64,000 nt of DNA, taken from contig CM066731.1 in assembly GCA_033961575.1 (NCBI GenBank), forward strand, positions 128,209,001 through 128,273,000, read 5' to 3'. A program made the position numbers and the translations under genes. Positions 49,290 to 60,056 of the stretch are shown piece by piece; the stretch's first letter is position 1; every line of letters starts with the position of its first letter. Origin of the DNA: Aselliscus stoliczkanus (lineage: Eukaryota; Chordata; Mammalia; Chiroptera; Hipposideridae). The notes beneath the pieces were generated by a model that saw only the letters and a program-made list of their open reading frames with translations, was not told the DNA's origin and did not search any database.

Positions 49290-49650
49290 TTTCAAAAAAA
49301 AAAAAAAGGGCACTGATTTGTGTGACATACATGCTCCCACCATGGCCAGTTTCAGGTTCCCAAGAGGATATGTCTGAAGGCCCTGCTAGGGAGACATGCC
49401 CACAGCGGTCTCCTAAGCGGGCGCTAGCCAGCCCCAGCTCACCACTGTAGTGTGCAGTAGTGGCCACACCCCAATTGAACGAGTTCACAAGGCTGAAAAA
49501 CCTGAGGACTGTCAGTGGGTCCTCAGTTATTGTCAGCTGTTGCTCCCCTCCTGTAATAATGAATGAGCATGATGGAAACCAATATTTATGCCGAATGCCC
49601 AACATAAGTAGAGTTGTGGGCACCCTGATAAGTAGGTACAGGTCTGAATA
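49290..49650. other. Unclassified segment with a long minus-strand frame
   Basis: A poly-A stretch (49289-49306) is followed by about 330 bases of higher GC, including 'gctagccagccccagctcac'. The minus strand is open for 154 codons (49159-49623, including MIR-derived sequence at its end), but no domain is recognisable. It could be an unrecognised retroposon or LTR piece (an aataaa lies at 49648). Function not assigned. Confidence 0.3.
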
Positions 49651-49939
49651 AACATTGCTCTTCTGGCTGGATGACAGTTTTTTAAAATTCTGCTTAAGGT
49701 TCCTAACTATGAAATATCTTAGTGATTAAGTAGATAATGGCTAGTAAATTAGGTAGGTGGCAGGTGCAGGAATTCTATGCAGTCAGGCTAACCCATCAGT
49801 GGTGTGTAGAAAGAATCATGCTGTTGTCTCTATTCCTATTCCTAATGCACAATTCCGCACTGGGGAGAACAGAACCTAATAACACCCCAGGCCTCTGGAG
49901 TACCATTAGCAAGCTGGTGGGTCTTTTTTTAGGACAATC

Positions 49940-50128
49940 AAAAGGTTTTTCTCCCATCCAAGTACTAACCAGGCCCGACCCTGCTTAGCTTCCGAGATCA
50001 GAAGAGATCGGGCACATTCAGGGTAGTAGGGGGGTTGTCACTTTGAGGGGTAAAAAGTATAACTATTGTACTGTGTTGTACACCTGAAACTAATTTAAAA
50101 AAAAAAAACAACTAAAAAAGTTTTTCTC
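49940..50128 (+). mobile_element. Chimeric L1-mediated insertion: antisense 5S rRNA joined to L1 3' end
   Basis: Flanked by 14-base target duplications aaaaggtttttctc (49940-49953) and aaaaagtttttctc (50115-50128), 13 of 14. Between them lie 5S rRNA sequence in minus orientation (49951-50028), an L1 3' UTR end in plus orientation ('gtataactattgtactgtgt', 'tgtacacctgaaactaattt') and an A tail (50097-50119). One pair of duplications encloses both parts, so they arrived together. Confidence 0.8.
49951..50028 (-). pseudogene. 5S rRNA pseudogene fragment
   Basis: Reading the minus strand, 78 bases match 5S rRNA from near nt 8 to about nt 88: cctgaatgtgcccgatctct, gatctcggaagctaagcagg, gtcgggcctggttagtactt, ggatgggag. 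About four substitutions are seen (for example gaagag for gacgag on the plus strand). It lacks both ends; the A box and intermediate element are present but the C box is cut off. Confidence 0.9.
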
Positions 50129-50634
50129 TTGGGAATGTTGAACTTTGTACAGTCTTTCTCTCCAGCTGACTACTGAACAGATAGGGAACTCCAATCTGCA
50201 AACCATTTGGATTATTTGGGGGTTATATTTGGGCAAATATAGTAAGATCAAAGAACTGTCATGAGAGAGGTTATGGACAGGCAGCTTGTGAGCACAATCA
50301 ACTCTTATTAATGGATATGCTGGAGGACTGAAGTCTTAGCTAAAATGATAAACCAGTAAACAATCTGAGTGGTTTCTGTGGCCCATGACATTAGGCTACC
50401 ATCGTGACAGTGACATAGTCCCTATCCTCAAAGATAGTACAGAATCAATACAAATAAATATATTGCAGTGCTTGTTCAGTAATATATGTATGCATAAGTA
50501 AAGAAGTACTACAGATTGAAGTGACAATTCTGTCTGATAGAATAGGAAAGATTTCATAAAGAAGATGAAACCTAAACACAAAATAGTATAGTATCAACAT
50601 CCACGTATTATAAAAATCACAGCTGATAATACAG
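50129..50634. other. Intronic sequence, nothing recognised
   Basis: No named repeat or exon candidate. Confidence 0.4.
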
Positions 50635-50665
50635 GGGCTTTTTTATTGTTATAAAATATACATAA

Positions 50666-50772
50666 GGGCTGGCCGAGTGGCGCGGTGGTTAAGCGCTGGC
50701 TTGGGAAGCCAGTGGCCCCAGTTCGGTCCTACATATGCGGGCCAGTGACACTGCCCTCAAAAAAAAAAAAAA
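50666..50772 (+). repeat. Short (94-nt class) tRNA-only SINE, copy 3
   Basis: Body 50666-50758 (93 bases; one base lost in the B box, gttcggtcct), ending gacactgccctc and then a run of A that passes into (TA)n. Approximate target duplication aatatacataa left, tatatacataa right. Confidence 0.9.
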
Positions 50773-50877
50773 TATATATATATATATATATACATAAAAT
50801 TTTAACCATTTTAACCAGTTTTAAGTGTGTAATTCAGCAGCAGTTAGTATATTATTCACTTTGTTCTGTAACCATCA

Positions 50878-51243
50878 TCCATATGGTCTGAATGTCTGTG
50901 TCCTCCCAAAATTTATATGTTAAAATCCTAGCCCCCAGGGTTATGGTATTAGGAGGTGGGGCCTTTGGGAAGTGATTAGGTCATGAGGGTGGAGCCCTCA
51001 GGAATGAAATTAGTGTCCTTATCCAAGAGTCTTCAGAGATATCTTTGCCTCCCTTTCACATGTGAGGACACAGCAACCCGATGGCCATTTAAGAACCAGG
51101 AAGTGGGTCCAAACCGGACACTGACTGAATCTGTTGGTACCATGATCCTGGTCTCTCAGCCCTCAGAACTGCAAGAAATAAATGCTTGTTGTTTACAAAC
51201 CACACAATCTGTGTTTGTTATAGCAGCCAAACGGACTAAAATA
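50878..51243 (+). mobile_element. ERVL-MaLR LTR (MLT1-like) nested in L1
   Basis: 'ggtctgaatgtctgtgtcct', 'gttatggtattaggaggtgg', 'ggcctttgggaagtgattag', 'ctgcaagaaataaatgcttg', 'gttatagcagccaaacggac' follow the MaLR LTR. Confidence 0.88.
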
Positions 51244-51809
51244 ACCACCGTCCATCTCCTGAAATTTTTCATCTTCCAAACTAAAACTCTGTACCTGGTC
51301 AGCATTAACTCCCATTCTTGTTTCCTCCCGGACCCTGGCAGCCACCCTTCTACTTTTTGTCTTTATAAATTTGACTACTCTAGATACTTCATATAAGTAG
51401 AATCATACAATGCTTGTCCTTTTTTATCTGGCGTATTTCACTTAGCATAGTGTCTTCATGGTTCATCTGTGTTGTACCATGTGTCAGAATTTCTATACTG
51501 TTTAAGGCTGAATAATATTCCATTGTATAACTATACCACATTTTGTTTATCTATTTATCCATTGATGGACACCTGGGTTCCTTCCACCTTCTGGCTATTA
51601 TAAATAATGCTCTATGAATATGGATACATAAATATCTGTTTAAATCCCTACTTTCAGTTCTTTTGGGTAAATATCAAAAATTGGAATTATGGGATCATAT
51701 GGTAATTCTATTTTTAATTCCTTGAGAAACTTCCATACCACTTTCAATACCAGTTACACCATTTTACATTTCCACCAGCAATGTAATAGGGTAATTCAGG
51801 AATGTTTGT

Positions 51810-52635
51810 AACCTAAGCTAATTTGTCTGCTTTATCCAATTCTTCAGCATACCTCAACTCAGTATAGAAACTGTTGTTGTGATGGGAAATTGCTCTAAAT
51901 TGCTACTCAGCTCATTTGGTACCCCAGTAAGAGTTTACACACACTCAAATGGATTTTATGAATTGTTATTTAAGGTCTCAAAGCAAAGGCAAAATCTTTT
52001 GCCTTTTCCTGTTGCCAAAACCTCTTTGCACTCTGCTGACAATCAGTACCTATTAGCATCCATGGGAATCATATGTCCCAATATTATTTTTCGTGTTAAA
52101 GTATGAATTATGACATTACCAAAGCTTCCTTTTCAGAATACGTTAGCAAGGGTCAGAAACCAAAAGATGAATGAAAAAGTGGCTGATAAATCTTAGAAAA
52201 TTAGCACTGGTAAAATTATTGAGTGATGGTATCAAAATGTCTTTGTCAAGAATCCATGGCATACGCTCCCATCAAAATCAAATGTCCTGTGATCTCATTA
52301 TATTAAATATGTTGTACAGCTTTCATACCCATGGATTTTTTTAAAACTGTACAATCATTTTAGAAATATAAACTCACAAGGATACCTTTTGATAATAAGA
52401 TGAAAGCATTGAATATTTCCTAAGAGAAGTTGCTGCCTGTATATCCAACACTTTTCATATCATTTCTGGGGTTTAAAGAATGTGTTAAATCCATTCATGA
52501 ACTCCAGGTTAAAAACCTCTATAAATTTGTATTGTATGCCATCAGTAATGTATCATACTATAAAAAAAAAAACTTGATTCATTGCTTAGTTTGTTCTTTG
52601 ATTTATTAGTAAATCAAGGATAAAAAAGTAGTGAA
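51810..52635. other. Intronic sequence, nothing recognised
   Basis: AT-rich, no named repeat. Confidence 0.4.
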
Positions 52636-52639
52636 GAAT

Positions 52640-52800
52640 GTGTTGCATGGGCTTTGATGTCAAATAGATTTAATGAACTTCCTAAGTCCTGCTTTCCTTA
52701 TCTGTACACTATGAATAACAAAGTTACTGAGAATGGATGGAAAGTGCTTGGCATCCAGGACTGGCACACAGAAAAAGCCTGCTATTTTTATTGGTTTTGT
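52640..52800 (-). repeat. MIR remnant, antisense
   Basis: 'tgctttccttatctgtacac' and 'agtgcttggcatccaggact' are antisense MIR. Confidence 0.65.
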
Positions 52801-52920
52801 TTTCCCCTGACATGATAGAGAAACCGAAGAAGGAGGTGGTGATCTCTTTTTAGGATGCTGACATTAATTACATATATTTTAAAGCCCTCTGTAGCAATTG
52901 ATGAGAACCAAGTGAAGTAG

Positions 52921-53033
52921 TGTCTTCAACGTAGTTGTGGAGGACACAGCTTCATGGCCCATGTGGGAATCGAACTGGCAACCTTGGTGTTATGAACACT
53001 GTGCCCTAACCACCTAAGCTAACGGCCACCCCT
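52921..53033 (-). repeat. VES-type bat tRNA SINE, antisense
   Basis: 'gtagttgtggaggacacagc', 'catggcccatgtgggaatcg', 'aactggcaaccttggtgtta' and 'ctaaccacctaagctaacgg' match the VES family known from Chiroptera, including a B box (gttcgattccc on the minus strand). This is the main taxonomic marker in the window. Confidence 0.88.
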
Positions 53034-53885
53034 CAATATTTTTGATGTGCTATTTTATACTCAATAATTTTTTGAAAGGCCATTTATATCTTGTTAATTA
53101 TAAAATTAGCAGACGTCCAGAGAAGGATTGCTTGGAGAAATGGTACAAATGGTAGCTTATTTGTTCAGGATAGGAAGTATTGTCTAATCTCTTTTGATAA
53201 CAACTTTTTGAAGATTCAGTTTTGAGAACAATTCAATACATAATGCCCAAGAACCAACAAAACCTGAAACAGGAAGAAAGAGCTGGACTGTTGTCCTGGA
53301 ATACAAAGTTTATACAAAGTTCAGAATTAAAACTAGATTGGGAAGAATATATAATTATTAAATCTAGGGGCCTATGTGTTAATTCAAAAATATATCTGCT
53401 CAAATTATAGTATTCAAATAAAGACATTATCACATCATAATTTAAGAGAATAGTGTGATATTGAAAATGGCTGATTTAAGCTGACTTTCAGGGAAACTTC
53501 CATATGAAAATTTAGAAACAAATAAGCAGTACAATTAATTCTTAAATCATTTGAGAAAATTTAGGCTGGTTCAAAAAACTAGAGGCAGTGTGACCTAAGG
53601 GAAGTGAAAACCTTTGGTACGTAAGACTTTTTTACTTATAAGTGAAATATAAATGTCTAAAATATAGTAAGGAACTATTAATATTTCTCCCAATTTCAAA
53701 TCAGGCCTTTGGCATAGTTTTATGTGATTCGTATAGCAAGATGTGATTTCCCTACGTATCATTTGAATTGCAGAAACACATAATTACGTTGTCTTTTTGT
53801 TGTAATTTTAAGGGCCATAAGACTTGGGTGTTGCTTAATGGTTTAGGAAACCCAATCTTTCTTCTTTATTGTTTTTTTAAGTATG

Positions 53886-54010
53886 TAGAGTAGTCCTCTT
53901 TTATCCGTGGCTTTGCTTTCCGTGACCAACTTCAGTCCAAAATATTAACTAGAAAATTCCATAAATAAATAATTCATAAGTTTTAAATTGTGTGCCATTT
54001 TACAAGTAGA
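53886..54010 (+). mobile_element. Tigger-type DNA transposon end fragment
   Basis: 'cctcttttatccgtggcttt', 'gctttccgtgaccaacttca', 'ccataaataaataattcata' and 'gttttaaattgtgtgccatt' match the 5' region of a Tigger-class element with the TTATCCGYGG motif; only about 125 bases remain. Confidence 0.7.
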
Positions 54011-54410
54011 TGACACTTGAACTACAAGTATGAAGGTTAACTTTTTCTTACCCTTTTTCTGTGTATAAGATGATTTCCTCAATTTTATCTTTCTAATCTA
54101 TGTACTGACTATATTTTTTCCTGCAGAATCATTCTGTGCTTCATTCATATCATTTTATTTACTGCATTTAAATTCCATTGTCATTATTTGTATTCTTAAT
54201 TTTTTACCTATGCCAGTTTCCAATAGGTCTGAGCCTGATGTATCTCTCATTCAAAGACTCCATTAAAAAAAAATTATAAACACGTAAAGCACTTGTACTC
54301 TAAAGCTACCTCTCTTTTCCTAGAATTAACATTCCAAATAAGCCCTCTATCTAATCTCTTGCACATAATAATTATTTTTCCTTTCAGGGTAATAATTTTT
54401 CATAGTGTTT

Positions 54411-54412
<2 letters not shown>

Positions 54413-54446
<34 letters not shown>
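54413..54446. repeat. (CA)n microsatellite
   Basis: About 17 CA units followed by a short TA run. Confidence 0.97.
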
Positions 54447-54450
<4 letters not shown>

Positions 54451-54469
54451 TATATATATTATTTTTTTT

Positions 54470-55070
54470 TTTCTACTTTTCTTTGTATGAAATCTGCTCT
54501 TTGTCAGAAGATTATTTGTGCCAATTATCCTTGGTTCTCTTCATGTTTACTTGGTTAACATTCAAATTCTCCTCTTAAAATTCGGCTGGAGGGCTTGATC
54601 ATGTAGGCTTGTCTTATTCATTTATTTAGTAACGAGCCCTAGGATGTGGGGAGGGATTAGAATCTTGTTCAATCACAGGCGGAGAACTTGTTTCTTCGTG
54701 TGCTTTTTCCTCCTTAGTTTTATCAATGGCTGCCCACCAGCCAGCCTGGGGGTGTGCTGGGGCATATGTACACGATGCTCTTCGGAAGCCACGGCTGAGG
54801 AAAGCAGCAAAAGGACACGGCAGGGCCGTGTATACTTGCTATGCCTTGGTGGCCTCGGAAAGCTATTTAATTTGTGGGGAGCCTTTCTCCTGTGCCTCTT
54901 GCCCCTGGCCTCTCCAGATTAGAGGAAACTGGTGGAGTTTGCCAGGTTTTCTTCCTGTAATACCCCTTCACTGTGTTGAAGAGGGGAATCGTATTTTGGT
55001 TTCATACATCCTGATTTAGTCCCTGAATGAAGTGATTCCTTAGATTTTTGTGGCATGTTGTGGCCTCTAG
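54470..55070. other. Intronic sequence, nothing recognised
   Basis: Two overlapping plus-strand frames (54644-55019) have no recognisable domain and no acceptor in front of them. Confidence 0.4.
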
Positions 55071-55084
55071 TCCCTAATGCGGTC

Positions 55085-55086
<2 letters not shown>

Positions 55087-55131
<45 letters not shown>

Positions 55132-55227
55132 TTGAGGGCAGTGTCACTGGCCCTCATACGTGGGACCCGAACCGGGGCCGCTGGCTTCCCAAGCTTGTGC
55201 TTAACCACTGCGCCACTCGGCCTGCCC
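55087..55227 (-). repeat. Short (94-nt) tRNA-only SINE, copy 4, antisense, with expanded (TTTA)n tail
   Basis: Body 55134-55227, exactly 94 bases and ending at the same position as the other short copies. The tail is a TTTA/TAAA microsatellite (55087-55133). Target duplication cctaatgcggtctt (55073-55086) and cctaatgtggtctt (55228-55241), 13 of 14. Confidence 0.95.
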
Positions 55228-55241
55228 CCTAATGTGGTCTT

Positions 55242-56224
55242 TTTTTAAAATCCTTTTAGTCTGCATTTTAGTCATTTTCGAGGACTGCGTTGATAAGATC
55301 TTATACTGTCTTCTTTCCCAGGAGTCTCTGGCTTATCTTCTTGAATGGGTGGCCTGGGTCTCCGATCATGTAATGTGGCTCCTACTAATTTTCTGTAAAT
55401 AGTCTTGTCAATATTGAAAAACAACAAACCATCAATAACCCAAACACTAACTTAAAACAATCTAATGTCAAAACCAGGAAGGATTAGACCCTAATTGATT
55501 GAAGGCTGTTTTTCAAATTGAGAAAAAGCTTCACTGAGCCAAGTCTTGATTGTGACAAACCTGCAAGCTGCACTTGCAGAAAAGGAGGCTCTTGAGAAAG
55601 GGTAGAAAAGACTTTGCTTTTCTTACAGTCTATCTTCATACTCTGGTTGGCCCCAACCAGAAAAAATGGTATTAGCTCCTCTCTATTGCTCTAGAATCCT
55701 AAGTGTAATTTTCTAAAACTGCAGATTAAATCACCAATGTTAAGAAGATTAAGAGGAGAATGTTTTGATTTGGGGATGGAGGTAGTCCTTACATTGCAAG
55801 GAAAGACTTAAGCAGATGATATCAAATGAAGCAAAAAAGTATTGAAATCAACAAAGAGGGACATTTTTATAATAATCAAAAGTGAATACACAATTATTAT
55901 GAACTCTTCATGATAAATCTCATTATTTTAAAATATACTGAATACAGCCTGAATGTCCTAATAAAAGAATGATTAAATGTATTGTGGTATATCTGTGTTC
56001 TGGCCTTATGTGTAGTGATTAAGAGTGGTGATATTGACTTTTCTTTGTTCATAAGGAAAGCTATTACCAATATATTGTTGATTGAAGAAAGCATATTGCA
56101 GATAGTAGGGACATTATTCTCCTAATTTGGTTAAAGTAGAACCAACATGTTAACCATTGGTATTACTAGGTGATGATACTAGAGTCAATTTAAATATTTT
56201 CATCCATACTGTTAATCTTTTTTT
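55242..56224. other. Intronic sequence, nothing recognised
   Basis: No repeat or exon candidate identified. Confidence 0.4.
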
Positions 56225-56575
56225 ATAGTAAATATAGTAGATCATATTGTTGTACCCTAGTATTCACTGCCTCTCCCTCTGGAAAGATTATGCTTTCATG
56301 CATCAGTGATCTCCATTTGGTCATGTGACTTGCTTTGGCCAATAAAATGTGAGCAAAAGTGACATGTGCCAGTTCCAGCTGCCATGGCTGTTTTCCTCCT
56401 TCACATGAGGGTTGCTCCTTCAGCCTGGATGAAGAGAATACCGAGCAGGGCTGCAGAGGATCGTAAAGGACATGTAAATGAGTAAGAAATAAACCTTTCT
56501 TGTAAGCCCTTGAGATATGGGGGTTGTGTGTTACCACATCACAACTTAGCCCAGGTTAAGTAGCCCCCAGTTTCA
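56225..56575 (+). mobile_element. ERVL-MaLR LTR (MLT1-like)
   Basis: 'gacttgctttggccaataaa', 'atgtgagcaaaagtgacatg', 'gagtaagaaataaacctttc', 'cttgagatatgggggttgtg', 'accacatcacaacttagccc' match MLT1-class LTRs. Confidence 0.8.
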
Positions 56576-56579
56576 AATG

Positions 56580-58275
56580 TTTTTCTGAACACATACAGGT
56601 TATGATGCCTATGAACAGAAAGTTCTAGAAGTCTTTCCTGCTACCTTTTGCTTTAGTCAGGTCCCTGAGTCATAAATATGCATTTTATGTCACTCTGTGT
56701 AAATGCACATGCTATGGCACGTAGAAACAATTGTAGTGATCCTATTGATATGAAGGAGGAATGATACAGGAAAGTTAGATGCTCTTCTTTCATATCGCTG
56801 CTATGTTCAGCCACAATAATTCTCTCATTGAGTAAAAATTATATTGGTGTTGGTTTTAAAATCTATAGTGCTTTTTGGTATAGAATTTTATTTAGGAAAT
56901 TTTTGAAAATATGCTTTGATAGGGATGAAATAACTTTTTTTTTCATGAGGGCCATTTTTATACTATAGAAATAAAGAATAAGTAGGTGCAACCTACTAAC
57001 AGAATTTAGATTTACTTTTGTAATGTGTTTTGAAATGGAGCAGGTGATCAAACACTTGATTGATAATCAAGTTGAAATGATCTTTAAAGGTCTTCTCATT
57101 CAACCTTGTATTAGGTACCTGAAACCTTTTTTTGTTAAGAAATAAAAAATTAATAGAAACAACAATAACCTCAAAAACAATTCTTGGAATGACTTCAATT
57201 CTCTCACTCACCTTTTCTTCATTCTTGATTATTCAAGGTATTCATGATTGTAATTCCATCAAAATGTTGCTCTTTCATCATAGGCAAGCTATCCTGAAAA
57301 TGTCATTTTAAATTAAAGTATAAACCAAGATGTTAGCATTGGTGTTAATCAGGAAAGTGCAGTTCGTTGCAGTTAAGGGGGGGAAAATGAGCGCAACAAA
57401 TGAAATTTGGGCCCTTGATGTAGTTTGGATTGCATTTACTTCCAAATGGGTAACAGTTTAATGAGTTTGGAGATATCAGCCTCATGCCATGAGGGCACTT
57501 GAGCACCTTACAGAACCTCCATACTTTCAGCTCAAGTGTCAGCATCTACTTGTAAAACATCTTGGACCAGAAAGCAAAGTACTTCAGATTAAGGACCTGA
57601 GCAGTGTTCTTGCTTTCTGTATGCTGGCACCAGAGTTTGGCTTGAGCAATTTTACTCACACTTATGAAACTACTTTCATAAAACAAAAGGATTAGATGGT
57701 TACCTAACAAGTGCTGGCGTATTACTACCTTTTGCCAATACCAAATGCCACCTCATCTTGAGCCAACCAAGGAGCTCTACAGCTCTTTACATTTCTATTT
57801 GCCCCAAAACTAGTTTTGTTGCAAGAGAAAGCTTTCCAGTTTTGGGGATAAGTAGCTTTTATTTTTCCTGTGGTGGCAGTGAAGTTGAAATCTTAAGAAA
57901 GCATGACAGGTTTTATTCACTAGAATGTCCGGTTTTCCTAAATTACAATAATTTGCCTTGAATTATTGGGTTTGTTCTTTTGAATATTCTCTATAACCAG
58001 GTGACCATTAAAATTATGATGAACTTATTTAGGGTCACATAATCCATTAACACAATGTTAACATATTTTATATAGGCCTATATAAAATTTAATTTATAGC
58101 AGGTACAGAATTATATGATCTATACATAAATCACTCAATATATTTGTACCACAACATAATCTGTTAAATATTTGTACCAGCCTAAATTTCTCTGAGCTCC
58201 GATCCACCTTTCCAAGTGTTTGTCTCCATTTGAAAGCCTCATTTGTACCTCAAAGGCAACATGTCTGCAACCATT
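56580..58275. other. Intronic sequence, nothing recognised
   Basis: 1.7 kb without a recognised repeat or exon. Confidence 0.4.
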
Positions 58276-58279
58276 CTCA

Positions 58280-58990
58280 TGACCTGTCAATCCTGGATTT
58301 TCCTTGGCCAGCCGTTGCTCAGAATTTCAGAAACCTAGGAGTCACTCTCAACCCTGCCTTTTCGTCCTCCTCCACATTCTGTCACAACTGACAGGACTAG
58401 GTGCTCAAATTTCTACCACCTCTCTAGTCCATTATCTCTTGCTTCCTGATTTGGACTCCCTCATCTTCTTCAATTCCCTAATTTGGTTCTCCTCGTGACT
58501 GCCAAAGTATTCTTTTAAACACACAAATCTTGTTACGTGTATACTACACCCCTTTAGGGCTTCTTATGCTTAAGATAAAAATCAAAATGCTGAACATGGC
58601 TGACAAAGCCCTACAGGGCCTGACCTCTGCCTTCCTTTGACCCTCATGGCACTCTTTGTTTCTCTGTGCTCTGATCCTGTTGGCCAGCACTAATTCCTTG
58701 ATTATGCCATGCTGGATACCGGCATCTGGTTAACTCCTACTCATCCTTCAGAGCTCAGCTCAAACCCTTTTGCTCAAGGGTACCTCGGACCTCCAGACCC
58801 AGTTAGTTCCCCTTTGCCATGTGTCCTCATAATACCCATGAACTTTTTTTTTTTTTTTTTTTTTGAGTTTTTGATTGTCTCTCCCTCTGGACTGAAGTGC
58901 AGGTCTCATGTTTCTTTGGCCTACAGATTGATTTCTGTTCATCACCAGCAGCTTTCTCTTCCAGCCTGTGCTAAAGTACTTACCCAAGTG
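58280..58990 (+). repeat. L2 LINE, reverse-transcriptase C-terminus and 3' region
   Basis: 'gaaacctaggagtcactctc' corresponds to the NLGVxLD motif of the CR1/L2 reverse transcriptase C-terminal part. Then 'gctgacaaagccctacaggg', 'cctactcatccttcagagct' and 'cagctcaaaccc' follow L2. A 21-T run interrupts at 58844-58864. Confidence 0.75.
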
Positions 58991-59019
58991 TTCCATGCTT
59001 ACTTCAAGGAATATTAACA

Positions 59020-59922
59020 TTCCAATAGGGGCTATAAGTTGGCCTTCCAGCATCTTAAAAGAGGATGACGTTCACTTTAGTGGTCCCCTTTTGGGTCACA
59101 GATTGGTGTGTAAGCTTTTCATTGTAAATTTCCTGCTTACCTTCAAAACCATTTTTTTTTTAACAACCTGTGTCACCAGTTGAACAATGTTTCTTTCAGG
59201 CACAAGTTTTTAGCCTTAGTACTTATAATGCAGGCTTTCCTTATATGAATCCAAGTGAAGAATGAAGTGGCCCGTGGCTATGGACAAGTGAGGCTATTCC
59301 AAGCATTACCACAGTTCTGAGATCTGTTTGTCAATCTGTAGATGCTTGCAAACCCTTTGGTTGTTGTTTGTGGAGAGTCATATGCAAGTGTGCTGTACAC
59401 TGGAGGTTCAAACAGCCATGGGTATGTGTATTCCTTGATTCCTCCTCAATGCTAGATCACATGATGCACAAAAGGCATGAGCCCTTTTGCCTTTTGTGAG
59501 TGACTCTCTTGTGTGGGATTGAACCATCACATATATGACATGGCTGAACTAAACGGGAGATGAGTATGAACTGAGCTCTTATTGTAATCCATTGGACAGG
59601 GGAAATCAAATTACAGCAGAAGAAACTGATGTATTGTGTATGAAGATCCAGAACATAGCACTGTAACCTGCTTTAAAACAAAGTGAATATAAAGGAAACA
59701 TATAACCTTAGCTTATAATTTCTTCCTGTTTTCTTTACTTTTGTTACATATTAACACTTTCAGCCTCTACCATAAAATCTGGAGGAAGAAATATTATTTC
59801 CTAATGTGTCAGAGTTCTTTCTATCACTAACATTTTATAGTTTTTCCTAAATATAATCATTTTAACTTGTTTTTAAATTCATTTACATGAGGTTTTTTTG
59901 TATTGTTTTGCTTTGCTTTTAG
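59020..59922. other. Intronic sequence leading to the OSBPL6 initiating exon
   Basis: No named repeat. The last 40 bases form the T-rich tract of the acceptor. Confidence 0.5.
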
Positions 59923-59970
59923 GTGTTTTGGACATCCTGACTATTTGCCTTCTCTTTTCAAACCTGATTC

Positions 59971-60036
59971 ATGAAATGGACTGAAGCTGAAAAATCATCT
60001 ACTTCTTGGTCTGAATTTGAGACACAACTGGGATGA
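59971..60036 (+). promoter_or_regulatory. Upstream ORF 1 in OSBPL6 leader (21 codons)
   Basis: An ATG at 59971 in the 5' UTR opens a 21-codon frame (begins MKWTEAEKSS, ends FETQLG) that stops at TGA 60034-60036, 35 bases before the main start. The -3 base is T, so its context is weak. The stop overlaps the next ATG (60033-60035) as ATGA, which could allow reinitiation. Presence is certain if the exon call is right; regulatory use is inference. Confidence 0.6.
59976..59984 (+). promoter_or_regulatory. Upstream ORF 2: minimal two-codon ORF
   Basis: ATG GAC TGA in a different frame inside upstream ORF 1. The -3 base is A (gaaATGG with G at +4), which is the best initiation context of the three upstream ATGs. 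It encodes only Met-Asp. Confidence 0.55.
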
Positions 60037-60056
60037 TCTTAAGTGCATACAACTAG
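60033..60056 (+). promoter_or_regulatory. Upstream ORF 3 (7 codons)
   Basis: ATG at 60033 overlapping the stop of upstream ORF 1; reads MILSAYN and stops at TAG 60054-60056, 15 bases before the OSBPL6 ATG. The distance is short for efficient reinitiation, so translation of this frame would be expected to reduce output from the main start. Confidence 0.55.

Larger units (their letters stand above)
50635..51800 (-). repeat. LINE-1 fragment, antisense, carrying two nested insertions
   Basis: Antisense L1: 'ttttattgttataaaatata' at the left, resuming after each insertion with 'aattttaaccattttaacca', 'ccgtccatctcctgaaattt', 'tgactactctagatacttca', 'ggctgaataatattccattg', 'catttccaccagcaatgtaa'. 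Interrupted by a short SINE (50666-50772) and a MaLR LTR (50878-51243). Confidence 0.9.
41144..59922 (+). other. OSBPL6: OSBPL6 5' intron between the candidate leader exon and the initiating exon
   Basis: About 18.8 kb running from donor gtgagt to the acceptor at 59921-59922. It holds the SINE, 5S/L1 chimera, L1, MaLR and L2 remnants listed separately, and no other supported exon. Confidence 0.6.

Noticed and set aside
49951..50028. Functional 5S rRNA gene
   Set aside because: Both ends are missing, the C box is truncated, there is no T-run terminator at the right place, and target duplications show a retroposed copy.
58709..59053. Plus- and minus-strand frames near the T run
   Set aside because: They overlap L2 sequence and a poly-T tract.
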